From Trichaptum fuscoviolaceum (Eukaryota; Basidiomycota; Agaricomycetes; Hymenochaetales; Trichaptaceae), in NCBI GenBank assembly GCA_910574455.1, contig CAJSYZ010000003.1:5224833-5288832 (forward strand): a stretch of DNA of 64,000 nucleotides, in the 5' to 3' direction. Of this stretch, positions 33,680 through 45,239 are shown one piece after another. The notes beneath the pieces are model-generated. The model ran no database searches and was not told the origin of the DNA. It was given only the letters and a program-made list of their open reading frames with translations. Numbering within the stretch: position 1 is the stretch's first letter; every line of letters starts with the position of its first letter. A program made the translations under genes and the position numbers.

Positions 33680-33892
33680 TTGGTGTAATGGATTTGGACA
33701 TTTTACGAAATTATAACTTCTTCCGTGATTGCACAACCTTTACCTATCCCATAGTATTATCTGATCATTTCAAGTCCTTTCGTTCGGATGACTGGTTGTA
33801 TCACAACCAACTCTCTATACTCGGCATATTTTTAGACTGGTCATTATTTCATGATTAGAACAATTTATTATCGACTTTGAATAGGAAATTGT

Positions 33893-34132
33893 TTGGTGAT
33901 CTTTGTGATTGAACCGACAATGGTGCTGGTTACTCCTCTGGACTCCTTGGAATATTTGAGAAATATTCCTCTCAAGACACAAGGCCAGATTCCGGGGCTA
34001 GGCAAGCTATTAAACACTATCCGAATAAATAGCGAGTTTATTGTACTGGCCGGAATACCCGAGGCCGCTATTATAAACGTATTATCCATCGCCGACCTTT
34101 CAAAGTACCTTCCAAGTTGGCTTTTAAACTAG
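33893..34132 (+). CDS. Hypothetical short frame
   Basis: A 79-residue frame, mostly hydrophobic with VTPLDSLEYLRNIPLKTQG and IPEAAIINVLSIADLSKYLP. It has the look of a real protein segment and not of low-complexity shadow, but no family is recognised and upstream exons are not clear. It may be the tail of a decayed gene. Confidence 0.25.
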   Translation: MVIFVIEPTMVLVTPLDSLEYLRNIPLKTQGQIPGLGKLLNTIRINSEFIVLAGIPEAAIINVLSIADLSKYLPSWLLN

Positions 34133-34866
34133 GGAAGGAGATGTGGGTGTAGTCTGAAAATACCACTAAGGCGGTAGCATACTGTCAAACTTGACAAAGT
34201 GACCCACGTATGCGCCTGTGTGGCCTCAGCCTGATGGACGGTGCAGTGGATGATGCCAAAGGTATGGAATTGAGACTGTCCGCAGATGTGTCCGGGGTGG
34301 CCGCAGTAATATGAAGGGAGAAGACGCATTCCGCAGATGTGTCGGGATGGTCGCAGCCGGAGGAAAGGGAAGAGCAGTTCACGAATTGAAAATGACGAGA
34401 GAGGAGGATTTCAGAAAGAAACATACTGTACTCAACAGCAGACATTGCGTTTCGCCCGGAGTCAGTTGAGTTGTTAAGAATTGGGAAGAAGGTGATAACG
34501 AAAGAGATAGAACGAGGAGAGAAGGTTGGATGGACATTGCGCTTCGCGTAGTGTGTGGCGAGGGCGTGATGATCAGAAAGGTGATTTTGATTACATAACT
34601 TGAATGGAGATAACGTGACAATTTGCACCTTCATTTCAAATTTTAAAAAAATCTTTTACACCTGCACTCGTCCAGCAAGTTTGCTTCTGCTATCTTGATC
34701 TCTTTGAGAATACCATCTCCCTTTGCTATTATCATACAGGCGAAGTCTGTCTTTTCATCTTCATCATGGACTCCTGGATCTGGAGCCTAGCTCGAAGAGC
34801 TAGGCGCAAGGATGTCCAGCACTGACGTCCTCTTTTTATTTGCACTTCTCCATAGGTTCTTCTTTA
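34133..34866. other. Intergenic region before the PHD/CHAT-like gene
   Basis: No protein recognised. A possible upstream ATG exon (34,766: MDSWIWSLARRARRK) precedes the gene below, but I could not join it in phase with confidence. Confidence 0.35.
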
Positions 34867-36781
34867 ATGCCAGCCGAACGAAGTCGAGGGGCAGGGGGAG
34901 GTCAAAGAGAAACGATTAGATCAACAGGCAACAAAGGGAGTACAGCGACGGGTGGGAATGTACGACGACTGTTGTGTAAGCCACCTTTTCTTGTGTCAGC
35001 GTATGTGTGCCTCACCTTCTTCTTTACAGTGCGTGTACGCACTGGTGGAAAGGTACCTAAAGGGCCTCTCTTGACCTTGCCCGAGTTCACAGGCGCGTGG
35101 ACTGAGCGACTGTTTTTTTCATCTGATCGTCTGATCGTTCCTCAATAGAAATCTCACCTGGGTGCGATGTCGATACGGCCCAAAATCCGGATACGGTGCG
35201 GGACGCACCACTCAATATATCACCTCCTAAGCCCTTAACGGATAAGGGGAGGGAGAGTAGCCTAGACACAGAGCTTATGGATATAGAACTTAGTCAAAAT
35301 GGCGAGCAGGTGAGCTGCTAGTTGTCATGATCTGTATCGTTACGACTCACATTAATTCTATTTTATTTCAATGAAGAGGCATGATAATGTGAGTATCGGG
35401 TAACATACGTTAAGCATTTTCTAACTTCATGTCCATAGCATTGTTGCTGGTGCCATGATGGTGGAGATCTTGTTTTATGTTCGCGTAAAGGCTGCCCACT
35501 CGTCATGTGTTCCAGGTGTATTCTGGTCGAAGATACAAGGGAGGATAATTTCTGCTGTCCCTCGTGCTGGAATGAGCAGGTGAAAGCGGCGTTCACGTCA
35601 GACTCACCACCAGCCAAATATCCAGTAGGTTCTACTTCTTCTGTACGAAGTTGTCGCTACGTGTTGATTGTTGATTGGTTCGCGTAGTGGGTAATACGTG
35701 TGCCTTGCACCATTCGAGATTATAGATCAGGAATGAACACGTCTCCCTTACTCATCATTGATTTCACATTGTCTTCTATGTCGGATCTCGGAACGGGCGA
35801 TATTTTTTATCGGCAAATGAAGCTAACGTTTAATCAAAAACCTGAGGATGTGGGTTTTGCAGTCTGTGTTGCACCCAATTTATCTTACTTGATTGACAGT
35901 TGTGCTATGTGCGCATTTTATTTGACAACAACGGCGCCGATCAGGAGACGAAACGGGAAGAGGTGCTGTCAAAAATCAAAAACAATGATGTCTACCGTCA
36001 ATTCAAGAGGGTTGTTATCTTTGTCACGACTCACACGAATCCGGATGGATTGATTTACCACACCGTCAATGGTGCCGTTGATTTTGATCAAGTAAGAGGT
36101 TGATCTCGTTCGTGAAGTTGCTGCATCTGACGTATTCCAGTTCTTTAATTGGCTGTTTGTAGAAGACCTTAAGGACTTTCTATTCGAGCGCGAGACCACA
36201 ATGGTGTTGAACTGCTGTGGATCTTATGACAGGAGCAACCATCAGTTGTCTAGTATAGACAATCTGGCAGCGCGGTGAGGACCATATTATAAGTAGTCTA
36301 TTCTTATGTCTTACCTTACTTTAATTTAAGCGGTATTGTGAAGAATATCATGGCGTTCGTTTCGGCAAGGTTTCAACCACAGTATTCCATGAATCTCGTA
36401 ACGGTGACTCTCTATGACACTATCATATACCGAAGACCTTTTGTCAAAGCGCTGGAGAAACATCTCGCTGGTAGTGATTCTGGAAGTCATGCTAACATCC
36501 ACATCTTCGATACCGACGGCTGGAGCTCATATATATGGGGATCTGGAACCAGTCGCCCTTTCGGTATCATACCGGACACTGTTTGCGGTGTATGTGGGTC
36601 GATTCTGCCTTGGCGTAGTGTATCTCGCGCAGGTAAAACGAAACTCACTGCGACTCTTCAATGCCGATTATGCAGAAATCGGCACAAGAAATTGGAGTGT
36701 CCTCCCAATCTACGTCTCATACATGAAACATCGGCGCAAAAGTGGTATTTTGATAAAGTACTACGGAATTCCAACCCGTGA
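34867..36781 (+). CDS. PHD-type zinc-finger protein with possible CHAT/caspase-like core (nine exons)
   Basis: Model: 34,867-34,975, 35,030-35,092, 35,149-35,309, 35,377-35,388 (12-nt microexon), 35,439-35,624, 35,688-35,849, 35,900-36,091, 36,141-36,274, 36,331-36,781; about 489 aa. Only the donor after 35,092 is not GT. The PHD-like finger is at about residues 117-165 (CCWCHDGGDLVLC...CCPSCW). A later region has VVIFVTTHTNPDG with His276 and MVLNCCGSYD with Cys320/321, spaced like the His-Cys dyad of CHAT/caspase-fold peptidases. A C-terminal zinc ribbon (CGVCG...CRLC) follows. I recall this layout as a multicopy family in Agaricomycetes. The frame is intact. Protease activity is inference. 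Confidence 0.7.
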
Positions 36782-37129
36782 ATTGCTTTCTTTCATGTGG
36801 CACATGCAGCTTGTGACCTCCCGACACCTCCTTACCCGTCGCCTTTGTTTTTTTCTTTGTTCAGTGTTTGGACTTTTCTGCTTTTAAGGTCATGGAGTAA
36901 CTCCTTGTAATAGTGTGTATCAAAACAAATATGTGAATGGTCTTTCTTCATACAAAAAAGTGGAGTCCTCACCCTTTAGTCGCTCCAATGTTATCTGCGC
37001 TTTGAGTGTTTCGAATAGTAGTGTATTCACTGTTATCTTCTTTCATATTATGGTTTATTTTTGTATGGTTAATAGTCTGTCTTCACCAAAAATCAAAAGA
37101 CATTATTAATTATCTCTTTGGGTCATTTG

Positions 37130-39130
37130 ACGACCGAACAATCAAAATCTAGGACTACCTCAGCAAAAGCTGTGTACAAACGATGAAGGGACACACCGAC
37201 AACGAATTGTCTGCCGTATTCCACCCTAGTCTGCCCTTAATCTTCAGCGGTTCGGAGGATGGTACGATTAAGATCTGGAACTCGGGTATGTACCGTCTGG
37301 AAAATGTCTTGAGCTATGCTCTTGAACGAGCATGGTGAATTATCATGCGACCGAAGAGGAACGAGGTTACCGTAGAGTACGACGAAGGTGGGCCGCGACG
37401 AGCCGCCTCACAGCATGGACCTATCAGGCAATCTGGTGTACACTCGTAACACAGAACTCTTGTCCGCCAATCTGAAAAGCGCTAGACGCCCTAAGGTCAA
37501 CACAACACACTGTCTGTGCGAGAACTCGGTACGACGAAGGTTTTCGCGATGTTCCTTCAACACTCTCTCAACGGGCGCTTCATCACCGTGGTCAGAGACA
37601 GAGAGTATATCATTTAATTTGCCTGCGCTGCCCTGGCAAAACAAGGCGTTCGGCAGCAGCTCTTCCTTCGCATGTGCGACAGGATCGATCACGTACGCTG
37701 TGCTGGAGGTGTGGACGAAGGTACGGGTGTACAAGAACTTCAAGGAGAGGAGTAGTCCGGCAATGAAGGGCGCTGGATCGTGGCCAGTTCAAAGATTGCA
37801 TGGTGACCCTCTCCTAGGTGCTTGTGGAAGTCGTCTTGTCGTCTTCTGACTCCTGAGTCTGGTGAGATCGTGCGCAGGATGATCGACGCAGATGCAAAGA
37901 GTGTATGTAAGTGCACTCTATCCACTTTCATCTTAGTTACAATGGAATTTCTTAATCTTTCGATATATATTTCTCTTTATCTGGCAATTTCGTGGTCATG
38001 ATCGTCGACGACTCTTTCTACGTCCTGTGCTTCAACCGTGAGACCTGCAACGCGGCGTTGGAGTCTTGGGTAGACATAGGAGATGAAGGTGTTGAAGAGG
38101 CATTTTAAGCTGTCACAGAAATTTCTTAAATTTATGATTTTTTGTGCACTCTTTCGTTGGCTATCTTAATTTAACTTACTGCTGTTTTCATATTTATACG
38201 GAATCGCACATTTTTGTTGAGGCCCATGTAACGCTAAATGTGACGGCGCTAGACTCCGGATCTAGAGCACCGGAGTAATCCGAGAACAAGCGCCCGCCCA
38301 ATTGGGAAGATTAGTCATTTCATTTAATGAAAGAAAAGCAACAGAAGTTTCAGTTACACAAAATCAGCAATAAAAAAGACACTGCAGAGCTCAGAAGTAC
38401 TCGTGACACCAGAAATAAGACCCTTGAGATTTAAACAACAAATACTTCATGAACTCGAACATTTTTGGCTCGTGAGAAAGCCATCCAAGTTTGTCTTTTG
38501 ACAGTTCTTAGTCAGGACTTCCCTGTGCCGAGCATCGGCACTGGTCCTCACGCTGTCACCAGGAGCTTCGACGCGAAATTGCGATTCCGTATAAATATGA
38601 AAACAGCAGTAACATTTTAGCGTCAAGACCTCGAAGGGGACCGGAGACTGCTTCATCTACACGAATGCTGCCAAGCGGCTTAACTACTTGATTGCCAGTG
38701 AACACAGACCGTAATACATTCCGATAAGCAAGTTTCCTCTCTTCACCCTCCTCGACTTCTACATGCTGACATGGAATGACAGCCCAATGTACCTGCTGGG
38801 CTACATCTCCGTTCACAGCCGTGTTTATGTTGCCGTAAAGACATTAGAGTGTTTGGTTACTCCCTGTCTTTGAACCTTATCGAGTATGATAGTACAATCC
38901 TACGTGGAGATATGGAGGCTGCGGAGGAGAATCTGCTGACTGTACCAAAAGAGCAGCGGAGAAAAGTCGCTCGTATCCTAGAACTTCAGGGTGCGTCTTC
39001 GAGAATCATCAAACTCAACAGAAAAACTGACTCAATTGCTTTCGTTTTCGCAGATCTCGTGTTACAGGTTACAACAGACCCTGATCATAAGTTCGACCTC
39101 GCGCTTCATCTCAAGCGGACTGTATGCTTC
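37130..39130 (+). pseudogene. Coatomer beta-prime (COPB2/Sec27) gene, broken copy 2
   Basis: In order: a WD40 repeat (DDRTIKI, DYLSKSCVQTMKGHT, AVFHPSLPLIFSGSEDGTIK), then MYRLENVLSYALERAW, SGNLVYTRNTELLSANL, LPALPWQNKAFGSSSSFA, WTKVRVYKNFKER, later TGDCFIYTNAAKRLNYL (about 38,650), YSLSLNLIEYDSTILRGDME (about 38,860), EQRRKVARILELQ and LVLQVTTDPDHKFDLALHL (39,060-39,110). This is the order in COPI beta-prime, a subunit of the Golgi-to-ER vesicle coat. Stops and shifts are frequent, a MITE lies in one intron (38,176-38,612), and the 3' end fuses into a DEAH-helicase fragment. Confidence 0.8.
38176..38612. mobile_element. 437-bp MITE with 33-bp inverted repeats (Tc1/mariner-like)
   Basis: Positions 38,176-38,208 and 38,580-38,612 are perfect inverted repeats (TTACTGCTGTTTTCATATTT... 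and its complement). If the outer TTA/TAA contains a TA target duplication, the element is of Tc1/mariner type. The interior has no coding potential. It lies in what was an intron of the COPB2-like copy, between the KTSKGTGDC exon and the preceding one. Confidence 0.65.
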
Positions 39131-39330
39131 CCGGCCGAGTCTTAGTGAGACCTTGACGGAGCGGGAGCTCGCGAGTTTCTCGGCCATAATTATTGACAAA
39201 GCTCATGTGTGAATGTTAAGTACGGATATCTTATTTGCTTAAATCAAAGTATTACATTCGTGGTGGGGACAAGTTGGCTCTAACAGCGCTATATAATCCC
39301 CTCCACGAAGCGTAGCGTAATAGAGGGATG
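39115..39330 (+). pseudogene. DEAH-box helicase fragment fused to COPB2 copy 2
   Basis: After the COPB2-like DLALHL the sequence passes directly into a DEAH-helicase region: LYASRPSLSETLTERELASF followed by SAIIIDKAHV, matching the motif Ib to motif II interval (LLRE.L.EPDLASYS..IIDEAH) in a shifted frame. It continues to TGGTGGGGACAAG..., which recurs at 40,820 and 43,318. A stop follows motif II. Confidence 0.65.
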
Positions 39331-39369
39331 TGTGGCCGCGAAAAAATTATCGAATTGTCAGCAAGTAAG

Positions 39370-39950
39370 CATTAACTTTTGCATCGTCCCTTCGTCCCTT
39401 CAACATTCTCCCAATGGGTGCTTAATCACCATGGTCGGAGACGGACAGTATATCATCTGCTATGCGCTGGCCTGGGGAAACAAGGCATTCGGCAGCCGCT
39501 CTTCCTTTGTATGCGCAAGAGACTCGAACACGAACACTGTGCTGGAGGGGCAGACAAAGGTGCGGGTGTACAGGAACTTCAAGGATTGTTGCGTGTCCCT
39601 CTCCTAGGTGCTCGTGGAAGCACTTTCGTCGTCTTCTGGTACTGGTGAGATCGCGTGCAGGATCGACGCAGATGCTACAAGTGCAAGTGCACTCTATCCA
39701 CTTGCATCTTAGCTACAATGGGAAATCTTTAACTTTCGATGTAGATGTCTTTGTCTGGGTCTGGCAATCTTGTGGCCATCATCGCCGACGACTCTTTCTA
39801 CATCCTGTGCTTCAACCGTGAGGCCTGCAACGCGGCGTTGGAATCTGGGGTAGTCACAGGATATGAAGGTGTTGAAGAGGCATTCAACGTTGTCACAGAA
39901 ATTTCTGAATGGTATGATTTCTTGTTCACTCTTTCGCTAGTTCTCTTCAT
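39370..39950 (+). pseudogene. Coatomer beta-prime fragment, copy 3
   Basis: Frames read HSPNGCLITMVGDGQYIICY, ALAWGNKAFGSRSSFVCA and GQTKVRVYRNFKD, then after a break SGSGNLVAIIADDSFYILCF, NREACNAALESGV and EGVEEAFNVVTEISE. This is the same part of COPB2 as in copy 2, but with independent damage. It joins in frame to the pentatricopeptide-like copy that follows at 39,960, an arrangement also seen in the minus-strand set at 14,420-13,490. Confidence 0.75.
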
Positions 39951-39959
39951 TGAACTTGA

Positions 39960-40610
39960 CGATTCAGGTGCCGATTACGCTATCGACAATGCTGGCGAAC
40001 CCGTCAACGTCACGGTCTTCGAGAGCCTCGAGGCTGCCCGGAAATCGCATGATTCCTCACGCATTCTAGCAGAGGTGATGACCCTATGCACTTCCCACCC
40101 ATTCCCGAATGTGCGCAAATACAACATGGCCCTCGGCTTACTTCTCTCGTCTCGTGCTCCCGGACAACCAATTACCGTTATGCTGGAGACGTACAATGAG
40201 ATGCTCACTCGTCAGATTACGCCCAATGCTCGCACCTACAAGACAATGATTCTGGCATCGTGCGAGTGTGACAAGGAGGTCAGCGAGTCATCGGTTAGCT
40301 CGAATGGCGGCAAAGGCGGCGTGAGTTCAATGCCAAGAGAGGCACATTGTATTTCCCAGAATTGAAGCACGTTCAATTGCTTCGTGAGGAAGATAACTTT
40401 GGCTGAGCATCGTTGATATTCGAAGCTGCCCAGAACATCTATCGTGACGGATAAAAGAGAAACTTACCACCTGGAAAGGGAATCCATCATGTTCCCTTCC
40501 GTTCTTGCGCGCTTCATGGCAATGTCGACGCTGCAGTTCATATCTGGACCCATATCAAAGACATCCCTATATAAGTGGATCTTCAATTGCTTTACCTACA
40601 TGAACATGGG
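39960..40610 (+). pseudogene. Pentatricopeptide-like gene copy, partial
   Basis: Reads NAGEPVNVTVFESLEAARKS, MTLCTSHPFPNVRKYNMALG, LLLSSRAPGQPITVMLETYN, EMLTRQITPNARTYKTMILA, then in a shifted frame GNVDAAVHIWTHIKDIP. PNVRKYNMAL and PNARTYKTMI are pentatricopeptide-type units about 35-70 residues apart; such proteins bind RNA, usually in mitochondria. The N-terminus is replaced by COPB2 sequence and the 3' part runs into a DEAH-helicase piece at 40,620. Confidence 0.65.
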
Positions 40611-40619
40611 CTATGACTT

Positions 40620-40910
40620 AGGATATTTTGATCTGTTTCGAGGATTGTACAAGTGACAAGAATGTGATTAGATACATGAACGGACCGCATGCTTTTTTGT
40701 GAGTCCTTGACGGTGCCCACTGCCGGATCTTCCGAGAATCTCGGACATAATTTTTGATGGTGCCCATGAGCAAACGTTAAGTACGGACATCCTGATTGTT
40801 TCAATCAAAGCATTCCATTCGTGGCGGGGACCAGCTGGCTCAGACAGCGCAATATAATAGAGGGATGTGTGGCCGCGAAAAGTTATCGAATTGTCAGCAA
40901 GTAAGCATTA
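40620..40910 (+). pseudogene. DEAH-box helicase fragment
   Basis: Contains ICFEDCTSDKNVIRYMNG (motif Ib region, usually RFEDCTSDKT.I.YMTDG) and, in another frame, ISDIIFDGAHEQTLSTDIL (motif II region with DGAH in place of DEAH). The final part from 40,805 is nearly the same as 39,244-39,370, including TAGAGGGATGTGTGGCCGCG, showing that the two fragments share an origin. Confidence 0.7.
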
Positions 40911-41061
40911 CAAATCACTAATTGTCCAATCGCATGTCTCCGATCCTCGGATCAAATCACTTTTTAAACCGTTTCTTGCTCAGGGTCCTGTTCTGCTACC
41001 CTTCTTATAGCTTTTCATATGGCTTTTACGCTATTTTTATACTGTTCCTCTCGGTCTTAAT

Positions 41062-41420
41062 TTCTTAAGCCCCTATGTCCTCCATTATCTGCTATTTTCC
41101 TCTCCATATCCTTGCCCTCTTTGTACATCATGATATGCATTCGCTCCCCCCTTTTCCCTTCCTCTTTCCTTCCTCAGGCTTACCTTGATATCCGCGTTAC
41201 TCCGCATCGCATTGCCTCGACAACTTGAACATACATCCGCTCCTCCACCATCCGTTCTTGTACTCAAGCTCTTTGCGTTCTCGCTCGGAGACTTTCATAC
41301 CACGAAACAGCACCTCATCATCTTCAGTTTCCTTGCGAAGAAGCTCGATTAGCTGGAGCTCTTGGTTCAAGAGGTAGACCCAGTGACGTGAGAGTGCACT
41401 GGCAAGGAGGCCCAAGTGTA
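41062..41420 (-). other. Unassigned minus-strand frame, helical
   Basis: The minus strand encodes LSRHWVYLLNQELQLIELLR, KETEDDEVLFRGMKVSERER and KELEYKNGWW, followed by a likely donor (GTAAGCCTGAGG). The composition suggests a coiled coil and a true coding segment. No partner exons or family were identified. The rest of 40,911-41,650 is pyrimidine-rich and shows nothing else. Confidence 0.3.
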
Positions 41421-41658
41421 ATGTAACGCTGACCTGGCTTCAGTTTCACTCGGTTCTGTTACTCTGGATTCTCGGATTGTATTCTTGGCAACTGTTCACT
41501 TTGATGGACAAGAACCAATCGTTCTCGTCCTCGGACTGCCCTTCAACAGACTCGACTTCTGCTTCAAGACGGCTAGAAGACTTCAAATATCAAGCGTCAT
41601 AAATCGGACTTGACACATCTTCATACACATATGACACACAGCATCACGTCAATTCAAA

Positions 41659-43104
41659 ATGAACGCCATGGAGGCGATGTTACCCAGCGACCAGGTAAGC
41701 TTCTTTCTCATTGTGTACGCTTCTGCCACTCACACCGCGCACAAAGCTATCATGGCTCATACAATCCTTAACCCTGATGCCTATCAACGATTATCAGTTT
41801 GCGCTCATTCATGGTGACTTAGCCGATGTTCTATACTGACCAGTGGCTATGAATGCGACATTCTCTGTCGATCCTTCTACTATTGCTTTACCTGAAGTCT
41901 CTGCCGATGAAGTATTTGTTCTTACTGAAGCTTCGTCGCCAACGTTCCTTGAAGAGGAGCCGCCGAAATCAACTATCCGATATCCTTGAACCAATCTGTA
42001 CGCTCTGTAACCGATACTCCAGTCAACCCGAGTGACAATAACAATCGTGCCTCTCTGACCAGATCTATGCCTGCGACTGCCTGTGCTGAGAAAAGAAAGT
42101 ACAGCGTCGACCCTTACAACGTGCCTTTGTCTGAAGATGGAGATAGCAATTTGACACTTCTGTCAGTTGTTTCAACTCCAAGTATGCCTTTCGTAGGACC
42201 TTTATCTACCGAAGACGATGGAGTGAACCCGCTCTCTGTACCGGTTCGCTCTGTCCCTGAACTCAAGAAGACGGCCGCGGCAATACGTCCTGCATTGTCG
42301 CCTGCCAACGAAAAGCTAGGACCTCTGACTGTCGATGCAGTGACCATAAGTACTATAGCTGATCGTCTATCGGACCGTGACGAAGTGGATACGCTAAGAT
42401 GCTCAAATTTTGATGCAGAAGCTGTTATTGGTGACGATGCCTCTGAGAATGGCTTAGACTTAGAACGCAAGCTAGTGGCCCCGTCAGATAGTCGCCCTCA
42501 CACCGAACTTGACCACTCGGACCTTTGCTTACCTGTCCAGCCCTCATCAGACTCCCATATCAAGGAGCCGACTCGCCCTGCTCGCATTCGAAGCCTTCTG
42601 GGTGTAGCAGTTGGCGGCATCAAGAAGCAGAACACCTCAATACGAAAGCTACCTGACCCGTCGGAAACTTCGCTGTTATCCGTCACCAGTACCCTCGTTG
42701 ACGTTGAGGGAGTCATACCAAACAATACGGAAGACGCAAAGAAGGAATTTTTGGAGAAGATCGTCGACAAAGCAAGCGCGGTCGGTGACAGAATCAAGAA
42801 GAAGGCCATTCGTCAGGAAGAGGACGCTCCGTCAATTTCCAATGCAGTGAACGCTACTCTTCCTGGGAATGCTTATGTTGAGAACATGCCTCAGGACTCA
42901 GTCACAATTGGTAAGACGATCCATCTCTTGCAGAAGCTACCTATGCTAACAATACAACAGATGCCGACTCCAGTTCACCCGCAAGCTTCCTTGACAAGAT
43001 TGCGGACAAAGCAACCATGATCGGTGGTAAATTCAAGAAGAAGGCCATTCCTAAAGACGGGTGCACCCGTTGCTGCCATGAATATTGCATTATGTGTTGC
43101 TGAG
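41659..43104 (+). CDS. Ser/Thr-rich hypothetical protein
   Basis: A short first exon (MNAMEAMLPSDQ, donor GTAAGC) leads to a frame from 41,849 and then, in another register, a long frame 41,986-42,911 with an intron (GTAAGACG...AACAACAG) and a last exon ending about 43,104. The change of register near 41,980 is not explained by a clear intron, so the gene may be damaged. The protein is rich in Ser, Thr, Asp and Pro. Two short basic-helical repeats, FLEKIVDKASAVGDRIKKKA and FLDKIADKATMIGGKFKKKA, lie near the end. No family recognised. Confidence 0.45.
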
Positions 43105-43360
43105 GAAGTAGGCACTTAGGAGGGCTGTAAGGTTACATACTAGATTCATTTCTAGGATTTTGCAATCAACAAATAAGACCGCAATTAAATACATTGACAG
43201 ACGGTATGCTTCTTCATGAGTCCTTGATGGAATTATTGACGAAGCTCATATGCGGACGATAAGCACAGACATCTTGCTTACCACATTCAATGGATTACCC
43301 ATGATTTGCTCAAACATTCGTGGCGGGGACAAGCTGGGTCTGACAACGCTATATAATTAA
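43084..43360 (+). pseudogene. DEAH-box helicase fragment
   Basis: Decayed copy with TAIKYIDRRYASS and, in another frame, GIIDEAHMRTISTDILLTTF (motif II intact as DEAH). Ends with the TTCGTGGCGGGGACAAGC block shared with 39,250 and 40,820. Fused to the 3' end of the Ser/Thr-rich gene. Confidence 0.65.
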
Positions 43361-43868
43361 TGCTCCAAGGGGGTTGGATATATGTATCCCATGATGTTGG
43401 GTTTTATTCCCGAACACCGTAGGTAGTGAGGGTTATGGCGGCTTTAATGTTACGCTCCTCTAAAGCAAAAAGTTTGTACTCACGTGCCCAATGATTGAGG
43501 CCTGGACTGTCTGTCTTCTCTTCCAAGTCTGAGAGCGGCCCCTATGCTATGATGTTTCTCCTAAAAAAAATTCACTCTCAAAGACGTACCCGGCATTATC
43601 TCATTTTTGGAGTAAGTTCCCACGGGTAGTAGTCCCCGACACGACGCTTGCGGGTGCTGGGTTGACTGCGACTGGTCACTGGTATAGCTCGAGCTACCGA
43701 CTCTCTGATCCTGACGCGCGTGCAAACGGCTCCTGAGCAAGCACTATCGCTGCCTTCGTTTGTATTCCGGGAATCTTTGGCCTCGGACTTGGGCAACGTC
43801 GTGACTCTCCGACCGAAGCATGTTCTGGTCCGATAATCTATGACACCCCTGATGCGTCGAACACATCT

Positions 43869-44908
43869 ATGTCTGCTCTTCCAGCTAGTTTCCCCCGCCA
43901 GTTGCGTGCGGATCCAGCTGTGGCGGCTCGAGCGAAGAAGGAGGCGATGCTGCGCGCTCGGAGGCGAGAGCAGCAGCATTGTCTGTCACCAACGCCGGCG
44001 TCACGCGCTGTGCCATTGGAAAATAACGCAGAGGAGAGTGTACTCATAGCTCGGCCAGCTGTCAGTGTTGACCATTCGGAAGCAAAGTCGAGTTCGTTCG
44101 TGGATACGAGTATGCAAGCGGACTCTGGGCTGTGCTCATAGAGTTGTTTGACTCGGCATCCAACGTTCCGCCCTCGACTCCTAGAAAGGACTCTGATACC
44201 TGTGGTCTCGATAAGATGTCTCTAGCTGAATCAAGACGCAATGGGAAGCAGGAGCAAGTTGAAGCACCTTCAAAGTCGACTGAATCTTTGGCTCTGACTT
44301 CGTCCACTGGGCCAGTACCTGTCCTTTCAGAGATGGACGCATTCGTACCGGAAGACCTACTCCTGCCATCGGAGTTTGTCCTATCGATGGCTTTGGAGGA
44401 GTCAGGCTCAGATCTGGTATTGGTTCCTTGTCTTCCTGGTCTTGAAGGTGAGTCTTTTGATTAAATGTTCAGTATTCAGGGGTCTGACATCAATGCAGTC
44501 TCACCGGAAGCTGTTCCCGTCCCACAGACAAGTGCTACCTCTCCTTAGTTGTCACGTTTTGAAGACGAGGCTTCTGTTGCACCGTCTTTGACCAAGTCGC
44601 TTGCGCCGCTGAGATCTGTCTGCGAGAATATGCCTTCAAGAAGTGGGGCAAGTTCGGACACCCTCGAGCAGACACCGTCCTTGTTCTCGGCGACATCGGT
44701 ACAGACCCCAGAAGCAGCACTCGTGTCTGTGCTTGTGGTTCATATGGCAGGGAAAAGAGGTGGATTGCGATGCGATGATGATGAGATGGATTGCGAGGGC
44801 CGTATACGAGATGCTCGGACGCTCAGGTTCAGAAAGCGGTCGTTAGAGGCTTTGCAGAAAAAACGTTTTGTCAGCCATTGCTTAGGTTCTCGTATACCAG
44901 GTCAATAG
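43869..44908 (+). CDS. Low-complexity acidic/Ser-rich hypothetical protein, frame interrupted
   Basis: Frames at 43,869-44,141 (PRQLRADPAVAARAKKEAML: basic helix), 44,132-44,464 (STPRKDSDTCGLDKMSLAES) and 44,549-44,908 (basic tail RTLRFRKRSLEALQKKR) read like one disordered protein. A stop at 44,547 and a register change near 44,135 separate them. Style and composition resemble the gene at 41,659-43,104, so they may be related or parts of one locus. Function unknown. Confidence 0.35.
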
Positions 44909-45239
44909 TTTAGTCGTCGCAGCGTTGTGTAGGATAGTCAATTAATTTTGTTAAATTATCATATGACACGTTAAGGAACTTTCTGAGATATTATTTGCGA
45001 CCAGTTGCTATCAAGGAGCTTCATTCTGTCCTTATTCTTTAGCGCTTTTGTCAACATCGCTTGAAGCTTGCAAATGCTGTCGGGCAACGTGTTTAATGAG
45101 TCTTCTGCACTGGTATCTATTCAGGCCCTTTCAGAGAATCGTGAAAGTTACGTACCCATCTGCATCTGTTACTACATTCTTTCGAGTGGTGAGATGCCTC
45201 CAGATAAACGACTTTAAAGGTCCTCCTGCTACTGACCTC

